Below, piece after piece: positions 7,994-15,357 of a stretch of 43,290 nucleotides of DNA (positions are counted from its first letter, which is position 1; each line of letters begins with the position of its first letter). The stretch comes from an uncultured Oscillospiraceae bacterium (GTDB lineage: Bacteria; Bacillota; Clostridia; Oscillospirales; Oscillospiraceae): the NCBI GenBank assembly GCA_947588605.1, contig CANPYK010000019.1, positions 1 to 43,290 of the forward strand. Direction: 5' to 3'. A program made the translations under genes and the position numbers. The notes under the pieces were generated by a model. That model had not been told where the DNA came from. It was given only the letters and a program-made list of their open reading frames with translations, and made no database searches.

Positions 7994-8695
7994 TCATTGG
8001 ATCTCCAGGAGGGGATCCTCCAGACCCATGACAAAGTCCTGGATGTGGGAAATATCCAGGTACCACTTCCCGCTCACCTTCACCAGGGGGACCTCCAGGT
8101 CTTCAAAGGTAAACTTTTCGCCGTCGTAGGTGGCGGTGACGTCCACAAAGACAAGCTTGGCGTCGGTGACGTTCGTATTTATCTTATCATCGTATTCGGC
8201 GACGATCCCGTCACGCTTTTCCTTGTCGTACGCTTCCCCTTTTTTCGCGGCGGCCTTGACCTGGAGCTCTTCCGGGTCGTAGCGGATACCGCCGTCTTCC
8301 CGGAGGAGATCGATAAACACTTTTGCCCGCTCCCTGAGCTCCGGAACGGTCAACCCGCTTTTCGGTACCGCGGCCTCGTAGTACTCGTCCGGGAGCAGGT
8401 CCGGAAAGGCGTCCCTGTCCCAGGTGAAGAATACCTCCACCGCCCGGACGGCCACATTGCCGCCCGCCACGGACTTCCTTCCGCCTCCTCCGCCGCCGCT
8501 CTCCCACGGTCTCGTAATCAGGAGGACCACCGCCGCGAGGACGACGACCGCGCCCGCCGTGATTCCGGCGATCAGGCCAGCTCCAGGCTTCTTTTTCGCG
8601 CCGTTCGGCCGGGGGACGGTCTGCAACGCCGCACCGCAGGAGGTGCAAAATTTACCTTCGTCGGGATTGTTGGCGCCGCATTTCGGACAGAACAT
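7994..8695 (-). CDS. Zinc-ribbon membrane protein, paralog 1 of 6 (first gene of the operon)
   Basis: 233 residues. Zinc ribbon C3, C6, C17, C20; short basic linker with KKK; membrane segment about 39-60; a short glycine-run stalk (66-72); outer domain with LLPDEYYEAAV, then DLEVPLVKVSGKWYLDISHI. It shares its outer domain subtype with paralog 2. It is the promoter-proximal gene: a sigma-A promoter lies at 8739-8767 and the Shine-Dalgarno AAGGGAAG is just upstream of the start. The protein resembles annotated zinc-ribbon domain-containing membrane proteins of Clostridia, for which no function is established. Confidence 0.88.
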   Translation of the reverse strand: MFCPKCGANNPDEGKFCTSCGAALQTVPRPNGAKKKPGAGLIAGITAGAVVVLAAVVLLITRPWESGGGGGGRKSVAGGNVAVRAVEVFFTWDRDAFPDLLPDEYYEAAVPKSGLTVPELRERAKVFIDLLREDGGIRYDPEELQVKAAAKKGEAYDKEKRDGIVAEYDDKINTNVTDAKLVFVDVTATYDGEKFTFEDLEVPLVKVSGKWYLDISHIQDFVMGLEDPLLEIQ

Positions 8696-8738
8696 AAAAA
8701 CTTCCCTTCTTATTGGCGAAGCGACTCAATAATATGGT

Positions 8739-8767
8739 ACTTTACCACATTCCACAAAAAATTTCAA
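8739..8767 (-). promoter_or_regulatory. Sigma-A promoter of the zinc-ribbon operon
   Basis: On the minus strand TTGAAA (8762-8767), a 17-base spacer and TAAAGT (8739-8744), with TGG before the -10. It reads into the gene starting at 8695 and lies back to back with the promoter at 8816-8844. Confidence 0.65.
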
Positions 8768-8815
8768 TACGTTTTCTAACCAACTTCATATTTTTTCTTT
8801 TTTCTGAGGGAAAAA

Positions 8816-8844
8816 TTGACTTCCCTAGCGGTTTGTGGTAAAAT
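8816..8844 (+). promoter_or_regulatory. Sigma-A promoter of the 8886-9931 pair
   Basis: TTGACT (8816-8821), 17-base spacer, TAAAAT (8839-8844) with extended TGG. The Shine-Dalgarno TGAGGTG follows at 8874-8880. Confidence 0.7.
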
Positions 8845-8885
8845 ATTCTCCGCTGTTCCGGTCAAACTGACTTTGAGGTGATACC

Positions 8886-9203
8886 ATGCCCTGCGGCGGA
8901 TGCGGACAAGAGCTGATTTTGACAAAAAGTGCCATCGAGCTTCTGGAGGCGCTGGGGGAATTTGCCTTTTTGCCTGTGGGCGAGCGCGACGGACGGGCCT
9001 TCGCGGTGCTGCCCGACGGGAGGCGCTTTGAAAGCGCCCTCACGGCGCTGAAGCTCTACGGGCTCGCGGACGTGGACCCGGACCTTCCCCTCCGGGGCTT
9101 CGATTACGCCGCCATGGGCGAGACGGACCGGCGGGGCAGCGCGGCGCTCACGAAGCGCGGGCAGGACGCCCTGGAGGCGCTGAGCGTCCAGGGGGCGGAG
9201 TGA
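8886..9203 (+). CDS. Small protein of unknown function, co-transcribed with tcdA
   Basis: 105 residues, not recognised. It opens with a Cys/Gly cluster (MPCGGCGQE) followed by a helical segment (about 11-25), a beta pair around FAFLPVGERDGRAFAVLPDG, and helices with ALTALKLYGLADVDPD; the order suggests a small winged-helix-like fold, but this is a guess. There is no signal peptide or membrane segment. It has its own promoter and a good Shine-Dalgarno. The stop overlaps the start of tcdA, so the two are coupled. A role linked to tRNA modification is possible but rests only on position. Confidence 0.8.
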   Translation: MPCGGCGQELILTKSAIELLEALGEFAFLPVGERDGRAFAVLPDGRRFESALTALKLYGLADVDPDLPLRGFDYAAMGETDRRGSAALTKRGQDALEALSVQGAE

Positions 9204-9931
9204 TGGAGGCGTGGCTTTCCCGGACGGGACTTTTGCTGGGGCGCGAGGGGCTCGAGCGCCTGCGCCGCGCCCGCGTGGCCGTCTTCGGCGTGGGCGGCGT
9301 AGGGGGCTACGCCGTGGAGGCGCTGGCCCGCTCCGGCGTGGGCGCGCTGGACCTTGTGGACAATGACGTGGTGTCCGAGAGCAATTTAAACCGCCAGCTC
9401 CACGCCCTGCGGTCCACTATCGGCATGGCGAAGGTGGACGCCGCCGCCGCGCGGATACGGGACATCGACCCCGGCATCCTGGTGCGTACATATCGGCTCT
9501 TTTTCACCCCCGAGACGTCCGGGCAGTTCGATTTTTCCGTTTACGACTACGTCATCGACGCCATCGACACGGTGACGGGCAAGCTGGAGCTGGCGGTGCG
9601 GTGCTTTGAGGCCGGGACGAGGCTCATCAGCTGCATGGGCGCGGGGAACAAGCTGGACCCCACGGCCTTCGAGGTCACGGACCTTTTTGAAACGAGCTTC
9701 GATCCCCTGGCGCGGATCATGCGCAAGGAGCTGCGGCGGCGGGGCGTGGACAGGCTCACGGTGGTCTACTCCCGGGAGCCGGCGCTGACGCCGGACGAGG
9801 AGGGCGAGGCCCTGGCGAGGCTTGAAGATCCCGGCCGGCGGGACGTGCCGGGGTCCTCGGCCTTCGTGCCGGGGACGGCGGGGCTTATCGCCGCCTCCAG
9901 GGTAGTGCGGGACATCGCCGGAGGCAAATGA
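9203..9931 (+). CDS. tcdA: tRNA threonylcarbamoyladenosine dehydratase (TcdA/CsdL, E1-like)
   Basis: A 242-residue ThiF/MoeB-fold protein. In this family the enzyme uses ATP to convert t6A at position 37 of ANN-decoding tRNAs to its cyclic form. Visible features are the nucleotide-binding GVGGVGGYA (29-37), DNDVV ending the second strand (53-57), the RQLHAL segment (64-69) and YDYVIDAIDTV at about 112-122. The Cys in LISCMGAGNKLDP is in the usual family position, and the sequence ends with the TAGLIAASRVV helix. GTG at 9200 is directly followed by ATG at 9203; ATG is chosen, with Shine-Dalgarno GGGGGCGGAG just upstream. The two lack of a partner MoaD or ThiS gene nearby fits TcdA rather than ThiF or MoeB. 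Confidence 0.9.
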   Translation: MEAWLSRTGLLLGREGLERLRRARVAVFGVGGVGGYAVEALARSGVGALDLVDNDVVSESNLNRQLHALRSTIGMAKVDAAAARIRDIDPGILVRTYRLFFTPETSGQFDFSVYDYVIDAIDTVTGKLELAVRCFEAGTRLISCMGAGNKLDPTAFEVTDLFETSFDPLARIMRKELRRRGVDRLTVVYSREPALTPDEEGEALARLEDPGRRDVPGSSAFVPGTAGLIAASRVVRDIAGGK

Positions 9932-9949
9932 GAAAAATTCAGCTTTTGG

Positions 9950-9978
9950 GGAACTTTTCCGGACTGCGGGGCGTCTAA
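9950..9978 (+). promoter_or_regulatory. Probable ECF-sigma promoter
   Basis: GGAACTTT (from 9950) and CGTCTAA (9972-9978) are separated so that 17 bases lie between GGAAC and CGTC. This is the classical GGAAC-17-CGTC pattern of envelope-stress ECF sigma factors. It stands 19 bases after the tcdA stop and 50 bases before the lipoprotein start, and no sigma-A hexamers are seen here. Confidence 0.6.
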
Positions 9979-10029
9979 AGCGTGGATGCCGCGAATGCGC
10001 GGCGATCAAGCAGAAAGGAAATAGAGACA

Positions 10030-10851
10030 ATGAAAAAATTTCTGACCGCGCTTTTGGCGCTCGTTATGGTCCTGTCTCTGGCCGCCTGCGGCGGCAAATC
10101 CACGGGCCAGCCCGCCGGCTCGGGCCCCTCCGGGTCCGAGCCGAAGCCCTCCGAATCCCAGGCCCCCGAGACGAAGCCGCCTGAGACGAAGCCGGAGGAG
10201 ACCGTCCCGCCTGAGACTCAGCCCGCCGAGACGCAGCCGCCTGAGACCGAGCCTCCCGAGACCGTCCCGCCCGAGACGGAGCCTCCCAAGACCGAGCCGC
10301 CTGAGACGGAGCCGCCCAAGACCGAGCCTCCCGTGACCGAGCCGGAGGAGACGGAGCCCCAGGGCAGCACGCCCGGACTTGTGGGACCCGGCTTCCAGTT
10401 TGGGCCCGGCGGCATCATCACCCCCGGCGGCCAGGGCGGCGACGAGCCGGAGGAGGAGATCCCCGTGGCGGACGCCGGGGATTTGGTGGACAAGCTGGAC
10501 GCGCTGTGCGCGGACAATGTTGATGGAATGAAAGTCTCTACCGGTTCCCTTAATTCATCCGCTATTTTCGCTAATTATTTTGGACACAAGGTACAGTACG
10601 TAGAGGGTATGCGTGTTGCCGTGAACAGCCCTGACATAATGACCAAAATGCATGTCGTTTTACTTATTGAGCCCACAAGTGATATGAATATAAATGAATT
10701 TGCTACACTTCTTGAGGAAAACGCAAATCTCCGATGGGCCACATGTTCAGCCGCCGATGTTTGTAAAGTAGCCGTTAAAGACGGACTTATTCTTGTTGTA
10801 ATGTCAACTGAGGAAGTTGCTGATGCTATTGTCGCCGCGTTCAACGGTTGA
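10030..10851 (+). CDS. Lipoprotein with ETxPPE repeat linker and a 120-residue C-terminal domain (AT-rich 3' half)
   Basis: 273 residues. The start is taken at 10030 (MKKFLTALL), with AAGGAA 10 bases upstream; a longer GTG start at 9982 lacks a ribosome site. The signal peptide ends in lipobox LSLAAC, so lipidation is expected at C20. Residues 25-118 are a Glu/Pro/Thr tether of PPETEPPKTE-type repeats, followed by a Gly/Pro segment. The C-terminal domain (about 150-273) is clearly related to that of the next gene: both have a HVVLLI strand, an A-x-L-x-x-N-A-N segment, and VKDGLILxVM. From about 10515 the base composition falls to about 41 percent GC (hand count over 10561-10800), against roughly 65 percent before and after. 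The function is unknown; the surface lipoprotein call is firm. Confidence 0.88.
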   Translation: MKKFLTALLALVMVLSLAACGGKSTGQPAGSGPSGSEPKPSESQAPETKPPETKPEETVPPETQPAETQPPETEPPETVPPETEPPKTEPPETEPPKTEPPVTEPEETEPQGSTPGLVGPGFQFGPGGIITPGGQGGDEPEEEIPVADAGDLVDKLDALCADNVDGMKVSTGSLNSSAIFANYFGHKVQYVEGMRVAVNSPDIMTKMHVVLLIEPTSDMNINEFATLLEENANLRWATCSAADVCKVAVKDGLILVVMSTEEVADAIVAAFNG

Positions 10852-10885
10852 CATACATTTTAAAAAAGTAAGGAGAAATGAAAAG

Positions 10886-11485
10886 ATGAAGAAAGCAATT
10901 GCCCTGATCCTGGTCCTGATGATGGTGCTGGCCCTGGCGGCCTGCGCCAAGGAGGACGCCAACGGGACCGAGCCGCCCAAGACGAGTGGCAGCACCGAAC
11001 CCGAGGGATCCGAACCTCCCGAGACGAAGCCTGAGGAGACCAAGCCCTCCGAGGGTGAGCCCGCCGCCCGTCTGACGGACGAGGAGCTGGTGGCCAAGAT
11101 CACCGCCATCTGCGACGGCAAGACCGGCGAGATGCCCGTGGAGAACACCTCCTTTGCCGCGCTGAAGGAAGCCGGCTTTGAGACGGAGGGCCTCTGGGCT
11201 AACTGGTTTGGCGGCATGGCCGTCCCTGAGGGCGCGGATATCGCCGTCAACCAGCCCGTGATGGGCCAGGCCCACGTGGTCCTGCTCATCCAGCCCGCCG
11301 AGGGCGCCTCCGCCGAGGACCTGAAGGCCGAGCTCGACAAGAACGCCAACCCCAACTGGATGATCTGCATGACCGCCGACTCCGTGGGCTCCGCCGTGAA
11401 GGACGGGCTGATCCTCTTCGTGATGACCTCCAAGGAAGAGCTGGGTCTGGACGCCCAGAGCTTCATTGACGCTTTCAACGCGTAA
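10886..11485 (+). CDS. Lipoprotein, paralog of the preceding gene
   Basis: 199 residues. The start is set at 10886, preceded by AAGGAG; upstream in-frame codons lie in the spacer after the previous stop. The signal peptide ends in LALAAC (lipidated C20). A short Glu/Pro/Thr tether (25-58) leads to a domain (about 60-199) homologous to the C-terminal domain of the 10030 gene: it shares AHVVLLIQP, the NANPNW segment and SAVKDGLILFVMTSKEE. Unlike that copy it is uniformly GC-rich. The gap to the preceding gene is 34 bases, so one transcript is likely. It ends before a strong hairpin at 11508-11530. The domain is not recognised. Confidence 0.88.
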   Translation: MKKAIALILVLMMVLALAACAKEDANGTEPPKTSGSTEPEGSEPPETKPEETKPSEGEPAARLTDEELVAKITAICDGKTGEMPVENTSFAALKEAGFETEGLWANWFGGMAVPEGADIAVNQPVMGQAHVVLLIQPAEGASAEDLKAELDKNANPNWMICMTADSVGSAVKDGLILFVMTSKEELGLDAQSFIDAFNA

Positions 11486-11507
11486 GCCTCTATAATAAAA
11501 GAACCTT

Positions 11508-11530
11508 GGGGAGGCCCCGGCGGCCTCCCC
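11508..11530 (+). terminator. Hairpin after the lipoprotein pair
   Basis: A 9-base-pair GC stem (GGGGAGGCC/GGCCTCCCC) with a 5-base loop, followed by GTGTTGT rather than a T run. It separates the lipoprotein pair from the acyltransferase cassette, though read-through is possible. Confidence 0.55.
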
Positions 11531-11552
11531 GTGTTGTAAGGGAGAGACGCCT

Positions 11553-12944
11553 ATGCTTTTTTCGGGAGCTACCTTCCTCTACGCCTTTTTGCCCGTCGTG
11601 CTGCTGCTCTACGCCTGCGCGCCGGGGGTGAAAGCGAAGAACTACGTGCTGCTGCTGGCAAGCCTCGTCTTCTACTTCTTCGGCGAGCCGGTGTATGTGC
11701 TGCTGCTCATCTTCTCCTCCATCTCCGACTGGCTCCACAGCATCTATATCGAGAAGCACCGGGGCGAGAAAAAGGCGAAGATCGCCCTCATCTCCAGCAT
11801 CGTCATCAATCTGGGGATGCTGGGCTTTTTCAAGTATACGGACTTCCTCATCGGGACGGTGAATTCCATCCTCGGCACCGCCATTCCCAAGACGGGGGTG
11901 CCCCTGCCCATCGGCATCAGCTTCTTCACCTTCCAGACCATGAGCTACACCATCGACGTCTACCGGGGCCGGGCCCACGCCCAGCGTGATCTGTCCACCA
12001 TGGCGACCTTCGTGTGCCTCTTCCCGCAGCTCATCGCCGGACCCATCGTGCGCTACGTGGACGTGGCGGCGGAGCTGGAGGAGCGGCACCACTCCCTGGA
12101 GGACGTGGCGCTGGGCATCCGGCGCTTTGCCTTCGGCCTCGGGAAAAAGGTGATGATCGCCAACATCATGGGCGAGTTCACCCAGGTCTTTCGGGATTCC
12201 TCGGACAAGTCCGTGCTCTTTTTCTGGGTCTACGCCATCGCCTACTCGCTCCAGATCTACTTTGACTTCTCCGGCTACTCCGACATGGCCATTGGCCTCG
12301 GGCGGATCTTCGGCTTTAAGTTCCCGGAGAACTTCAACTACCCCTACATCTCCAAGTCCATCACCGAGTTCTGGCGGCGCTGGCACATGACCCTGGGCGG
12401 CTGGTTCCGGGACTATGTGTACATACCCCTGGGCGGCAACAGGACCACAAAGCTCAAGTGGCTCCGGAACATCGCCATCGTCTGGATCCTCACCGGCGCG
12501 TGGCACGGGGCGGAGTGGAATTTCGTGCTGTGGGGCGTGCTCTTCGGGGTCCTGCTCATCATTGAAAAGCTCTGGCTGGGGAAGGTTCTCGACAAGCTCC
12601 CCGGCGTTTTCCGGCACATCTATGTGCTCTTTGTGGTGGTGCTGAGCTTCGTCATCTTCAACGCCCAGGGCCTTTCCGGCGTGGTGAGCGACATCGGCGG
12701 GCTCTTCGGCGCGGGGGGCATCCCGCTGGTCTCTGCCGCCGCTGTATACAACCTGCGCAGCTACGGCGTCGCCATTGTCCTCGCCGTCATCGGCGCCACG
12801 CCCCTGCCCAAATGGCTCTACGGCAAGCTCCATGAAGGCGCCAAGGTGGCGCTGGAGCCCCTGGCCACGGCGGCGCTTTTGATCGTCTGCACCGCGCTCA
12901 TCATCAACGGCTCCTTCAACCCCTTCCTGTATTTCAGATTTTAA
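11553..12944 (+). CDS. MBOAT family O-acyltransferase (AlgI/DltB-like)
   Basis: A 463-residue polytopic membrane protein with about 10-12 segments. MBOAT proteins of the AlgI branch pass acetyl (or another acyl) groups across the membrane for O-acylation of exopolysaccharide. The family histidines are H278 in WRRWHMTLGGW and the catalytic H318 in TGAWHGAEWNF; other family blocks are FPQLIAGPIVRY (157-168) and DFSGYSDMAIGLGRIFGFKFPENFNYPY. It is followed after 14 bases by a DHHW/AlgJ-like gene and then a second one, the arrangement of an AlgI-AlgJ acetylation cassette. Alginate itself is not expected in this kind of organism, and no polymer-synthesis genes are visible, so the polysaccharide is unknown. 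A Dlt-like role is less likely, as no dltA, dltC or dltD is present. Confidence 0.93.
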   Translation: MLFSGATFLYAFLPVVLLLYACAPGVKAKNYVLLLASLVFYFFGEPVYVLLLIFSSISDWLHSIYIEKHRGEKKAKIALISSIVINLGMLGFFKYTDFLIGTVNSILGTAIPKTGVPLPIGISFFTFQTMSYTIDVYRGRAHAQRDLSTMATFVCLFPQLIAGPIVRYVDVAAELEERHHSLEDVALGIRRFAFGLGKKVMIANIMGEFTQVFRDSSDKSVLFFWVYAIAYSLQIYFDFSGYSDMAIGLGRIFGFKFPENFNYPYISKSITEFWRRWHMTLGGWFRDYVYIPLGGNRTTKLKWLRNIAIVWILTGAWHGAEWNFVLWGVLFGVLLIIEKLWLGKVLDKLPGVFRHIYVLFVVVLSFVIFNAQGLSGVVSDIGGLFGAGGIPLVSAAAVYNLRSYGVAIVLAVIGATPLPKWLYGKLHEGAKVALEPLATAALLIVCTALIINGSFNPFLYFRF

Positions 12945-12958
12945 AGGAGGGAACGTAT

Positions 12959-14089
12959 ATGACCAAGCTTTTAAAGGTAAAATATTGGTTGACCATCGGC
13001 GTGTTCGTGCTGATCGTCTTCGGCCTTGCCGTCACGGCCATGTTCCTTCCCGACAAGGACGTCAGCGAGTCCGAGCGCCGGGAGCTCACGAAAATGCCGG
13101 ACGTGGTGGAATATTCCGTCTTCGACCGGGAGTTTTCCGAGAAGCTGGAGTCCTATAACCTGGACCAGTTCCCCGGCCGGGAGCTTTTCCGGACCGTCAA
13201 CTCCGTCTTCCGCTTTTACGGCATCTGGCAGATGGACGCCAACGGCCTGTGGATCAAGGACGGCACCGTCTTCAAGACGGAGACGAGCACGAATTATGAC
13301 CAGATCCACTACGCCGCCCGGTATTATACGAGCCTCATCGACAAGTATCTCAAGGACTGCAACGTCTACTTCTCCGTCATCCCCGACAAAAACTACTTCG
13401 CCGCCGAGGAAAACGGCTACCCGCACTTAGACTATGACGAGATCTACCGCATCATGACCGAAGAGCTGACAGCCGCCGAGTATATCGACATCCGGGACAC
13501 CCTGGACATCGGCAAATACTACCGCACCGACACCCACTGGCGTCAGCCGGAGCTCTTTGACACCGTGGCGCGCCTCGGCGAGGCCATGGGCATCCGGGAC
13601 GCGCTGACCCCCATGGACGCCTACACGCCCCACACCCTCACGCCCTTCAAGGGGGTCTATATGTACCAGGCCGCCCTGCCCATCCGTGCCGACGACCTCA
13701 CCTACCTCACCAGCGCCTACACCGACAGCGCCAAGGTCCGCTGGATCGACTCCAAGACCTTCCAGGTCGTGGAGAACGGCGACGGCGTCTACACCCTGGA
13801 CCGCTTCGCCGGCACCGACGGCTATGAGGTCTTTCTGGGCGGTACACAGCCGTTGATCTTCATCGAGAACGAGGACGCCAAGACCGACAAGGAGCTCTAC
13901 ATTTTCCGGGATTCCTTCGGCTCCAGCCTCACGCCCCTCCTCACCGGGGCCTACAAGAAGATCACGGTCATCGACATGCGCTACATCACCAGCGCGTTTC
14001 TGGGGACCATGGTGGACTTCACCCCGGGCAGCGACGTGCTGATCATCAACTCCACCCTGACCCTCAACTCCGCCTCCAACATGAGGTGA
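12959..14089 (+). CDS. DHHW-family (AlgJ/AlgX-like) membrane-anchored acetylation protein
   Basis: 376 residues with an N-terminal membrane anchor (about 10-30) and an outer SGNH-like domain. The defining pair for this family is the DxH motif, here DTHW with D191 and H193, and a serine in FRDSFGSSL (S319), which together resemble the triad of AlgJ/AlgX. Family segments RELFRTVNSVFRFYG and YFSVIPDKNYF are present. It would take acyl groups delivered by the MBOAT protein and place them on the polymer outside the cell; that is inferred from the family and position. The Shine-Dalgarno AAGGAGGG precedes the start. The gap to the paralogous gene is 3 bases. Confidence 0.9.
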   Translation: MTKLLKVKYWLTIGVFVLIVFGLAVTAMFLPDKDVSESERRELTKMPDVVEYSVFDREFSEKLESYNLDQFPGRELFRTVNSVFRFYGIWQMDANGLWIKDGTVFKTETSTNYDQIHYAARYYTSLIDKYLKDCNVYFSVIPDKNYFAAEENGYPHLDYDEIYRIMTEELTAAEYIDIRDTLDIGKYYRTDTHWRQPELFDTVARLGEAMGIRDALTPMDAYTPHTLTPFKGVYMYQAALPIRADDLTYLTSAYTDSAKVRWIDSKTFQVVENGDGVYTLDRFAGTDGYEVFLGGTQPLIFIENEDAKTDKELYIFRDSFGSSLTPLLTGAYKKITVIDMRYITSAFLGTMVDFTPGSDVLIINSTLTLNSASNMR

Positions 14090-14092
14090 CCT

Positions 14093-15142
14093 ATGGGACG
14101 AAGGACCTTTTTATGCCGCGCCCTGGCCCTGGCGCTGTGCCTCACGGCGCTCACGGCCCTGGCCGCCGGGTGCGGGGGCCCCATCCCCTCCCCCGCCGGC
14201 TCCTCCGTCCCCACCGGGACAAACCCCGCCGGGCCGCCCGCCTCCTCCGCGCCCACCGAGCCAGCGGCCACCGAACCCGCGGCCACCGAGCCCGAAGAGG
14301 CGAAGGCGCTGGGAAACGGCATCTGGCAATGGAACGGGATGCTCTTCCGGGAGGAGCCGTCCACCAATCCGGACCAGTTAAGCTACGGCGCCAGGTATTA
14401 CAGCACTCTCATCGACACGTACCTCAAGGACTGCCATGTCTACTGCGCCGTCATCCCCGACAAGAACTATTATGTCCGCGGCGAGGCCGGCTTCCCCGTG
14501 CTTAACTATGAAACGCTGCTGGACACCTTCACCGGGGGGCTTCAGGGGGCGACGGTCGTGGACATCCTGGACACCCTGACGCCGGAGGACTACTACCTCA
14601 CGGACAACCACTGGCGGCAGACGGAGCTTTTTGACACCGTCGCGGCGCTGGCCCGGGCCATGGGCGTGGAGCCGTACCTCACGCCCCGGGAGGACTACGC
14701 CGCCCACACCCTCTCCCCCTTCTACGGCGTCTTCGCCAGAGACGCCGAGACGCGGGCCCTCTCCGACGAGCTTGTGTACCTCACCAGCGCCTACACCGAC
14801 TCCGCCGCCGTCTCCGGGCCGCTTTACGACTTTGACACCGTCTATGTGCCCGAAAAATTTGAGGGCGAGGACGGCTACGACATCTTTCTCGGCGGTGCCC
14901 AGCCGGTGATCTTCCTGGAAAACGAGGACGCTAAAACGGATAAGGAGCTCTACATCTTCCGGGATTCCTTCGGCTCCAGCCTTGTTCCCCTCTTCCTGGG
15001 TGCCTACCGCAAGATCACGGTCATCGACATGCGGTATATCACCGGCGCCTATCTTCCCAACGTCGTGAGCTTCACGCCGGGCAGCGACGTGCTGATCCTG
15101 AACTCCGTGCTGACGTTGAACACGGCGGCCATTATGAGGTAA
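14093..15142 (+). CDS. DHHW-family (AlgJ-like) lipoprotein, paralog of the preceding gene
   Basis: 349 residues. Instead of a membrane anchor it has a lipoprotein signal ending LAAGC (lipidated C27) and a Pro/Ala/Thr/Glu tether (28-70). From about 73 it matches the preceding protein closely to the end: DNHW with D171 and H173, FRDSFGSSL with S292, and a nearly identical last 40 residues. It lacks the N-terminal 70 residues of the outer domain seen in its neighbour (the RELFRTVNSVFRFYG region). Two members with different anchoring in one cassette suggest separate steps or acceptors. It ends with a hairpin that opens the structured element at 15145-15321. Confidence 0.9.
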   Translation: MGRRTFLCRALALALCLTALTALAAGCGGPIPSPAGSSVPTGTNPAGPPASSAPTEPAATEPAATEPEEAKALGNGIWQWNGMLFREEPSTNPDQLSYGARYYSTLIDTYLKDCHVYCAVIPDKNYYVRGEAGFPVLNYETLLDTFTGGLQGATVVDILDTLTPEDYYLTDNHWRQTELFDTVAALARAMGVEPYLTPREDYAAHTLSPFYGVFARDAETRALSDELVYLTSAYTDSAAVSGPLYDFDTVYVPEKFEGEDGYDIFLGGAQPVIFLENEDAKTDKELYIFRDSFGSSLVPLFLGAYRKITVIDMRYITGAYLPNVVSFTPGSDVLILNSVLTLNTAAIMR

Positions 15143-15144
15143 TT

Positions 15145-15321
15145 TTCTCGGAAAAGGCCGCTGGCCTTTTTCGAGAAGGGGGAACGTGCGGAAGATTCTT
15201 CTTGAATTTTGCGAAATTCAAGCAGAATCTTCCTGCCGTCACGGTTCGCGCACTCGCTTCGCTCGCACACTCACCGTGACAAAAGGTATTTTTTCCGACG
15301 TACATGCCGCCGGAAAAAATG
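15145..15321 (+). repeat. Multi-hairpin gene-end element, copy 1
   Basis: Starting 2 bases after the stop at 15142 are four hairpins. Hairpin 0 (15145-15177) is built around AAAAGGCC. GGGGAACGTGCG (15179-15190) follows. Hairpin 1 (15190-15233) has 19 of 20 pairs and loop TGCG. Hairpin 2 (15238-15280) is GTCACGGT/ACCGTGAC. AAAAGG comes next, then hairpin 3 (15289-15319), TTTTTTCCG/CGGAAAAAA. Copy 2 lies at 41683-41859 on the other strand; 34 bases around hairpin 3 are identical (15288-15321 against 41683-41716). No T run follows hairpin 1 here. The element fills the 215-base gap to the next gene. Confidence 0.8.
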
Positions 15322-15357
15322 CTCGATGGGAGTTTTTAGACAAACTGAGGTGGTCTT

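Noticed and set aside
11466-11496. TTGACG and TATAAT before the acyltransferase gene
   Set aside because: The spacer is 19 bases, the -35 lies inside a coding region, and a hairpin lies between it and the gene; left as unproven.
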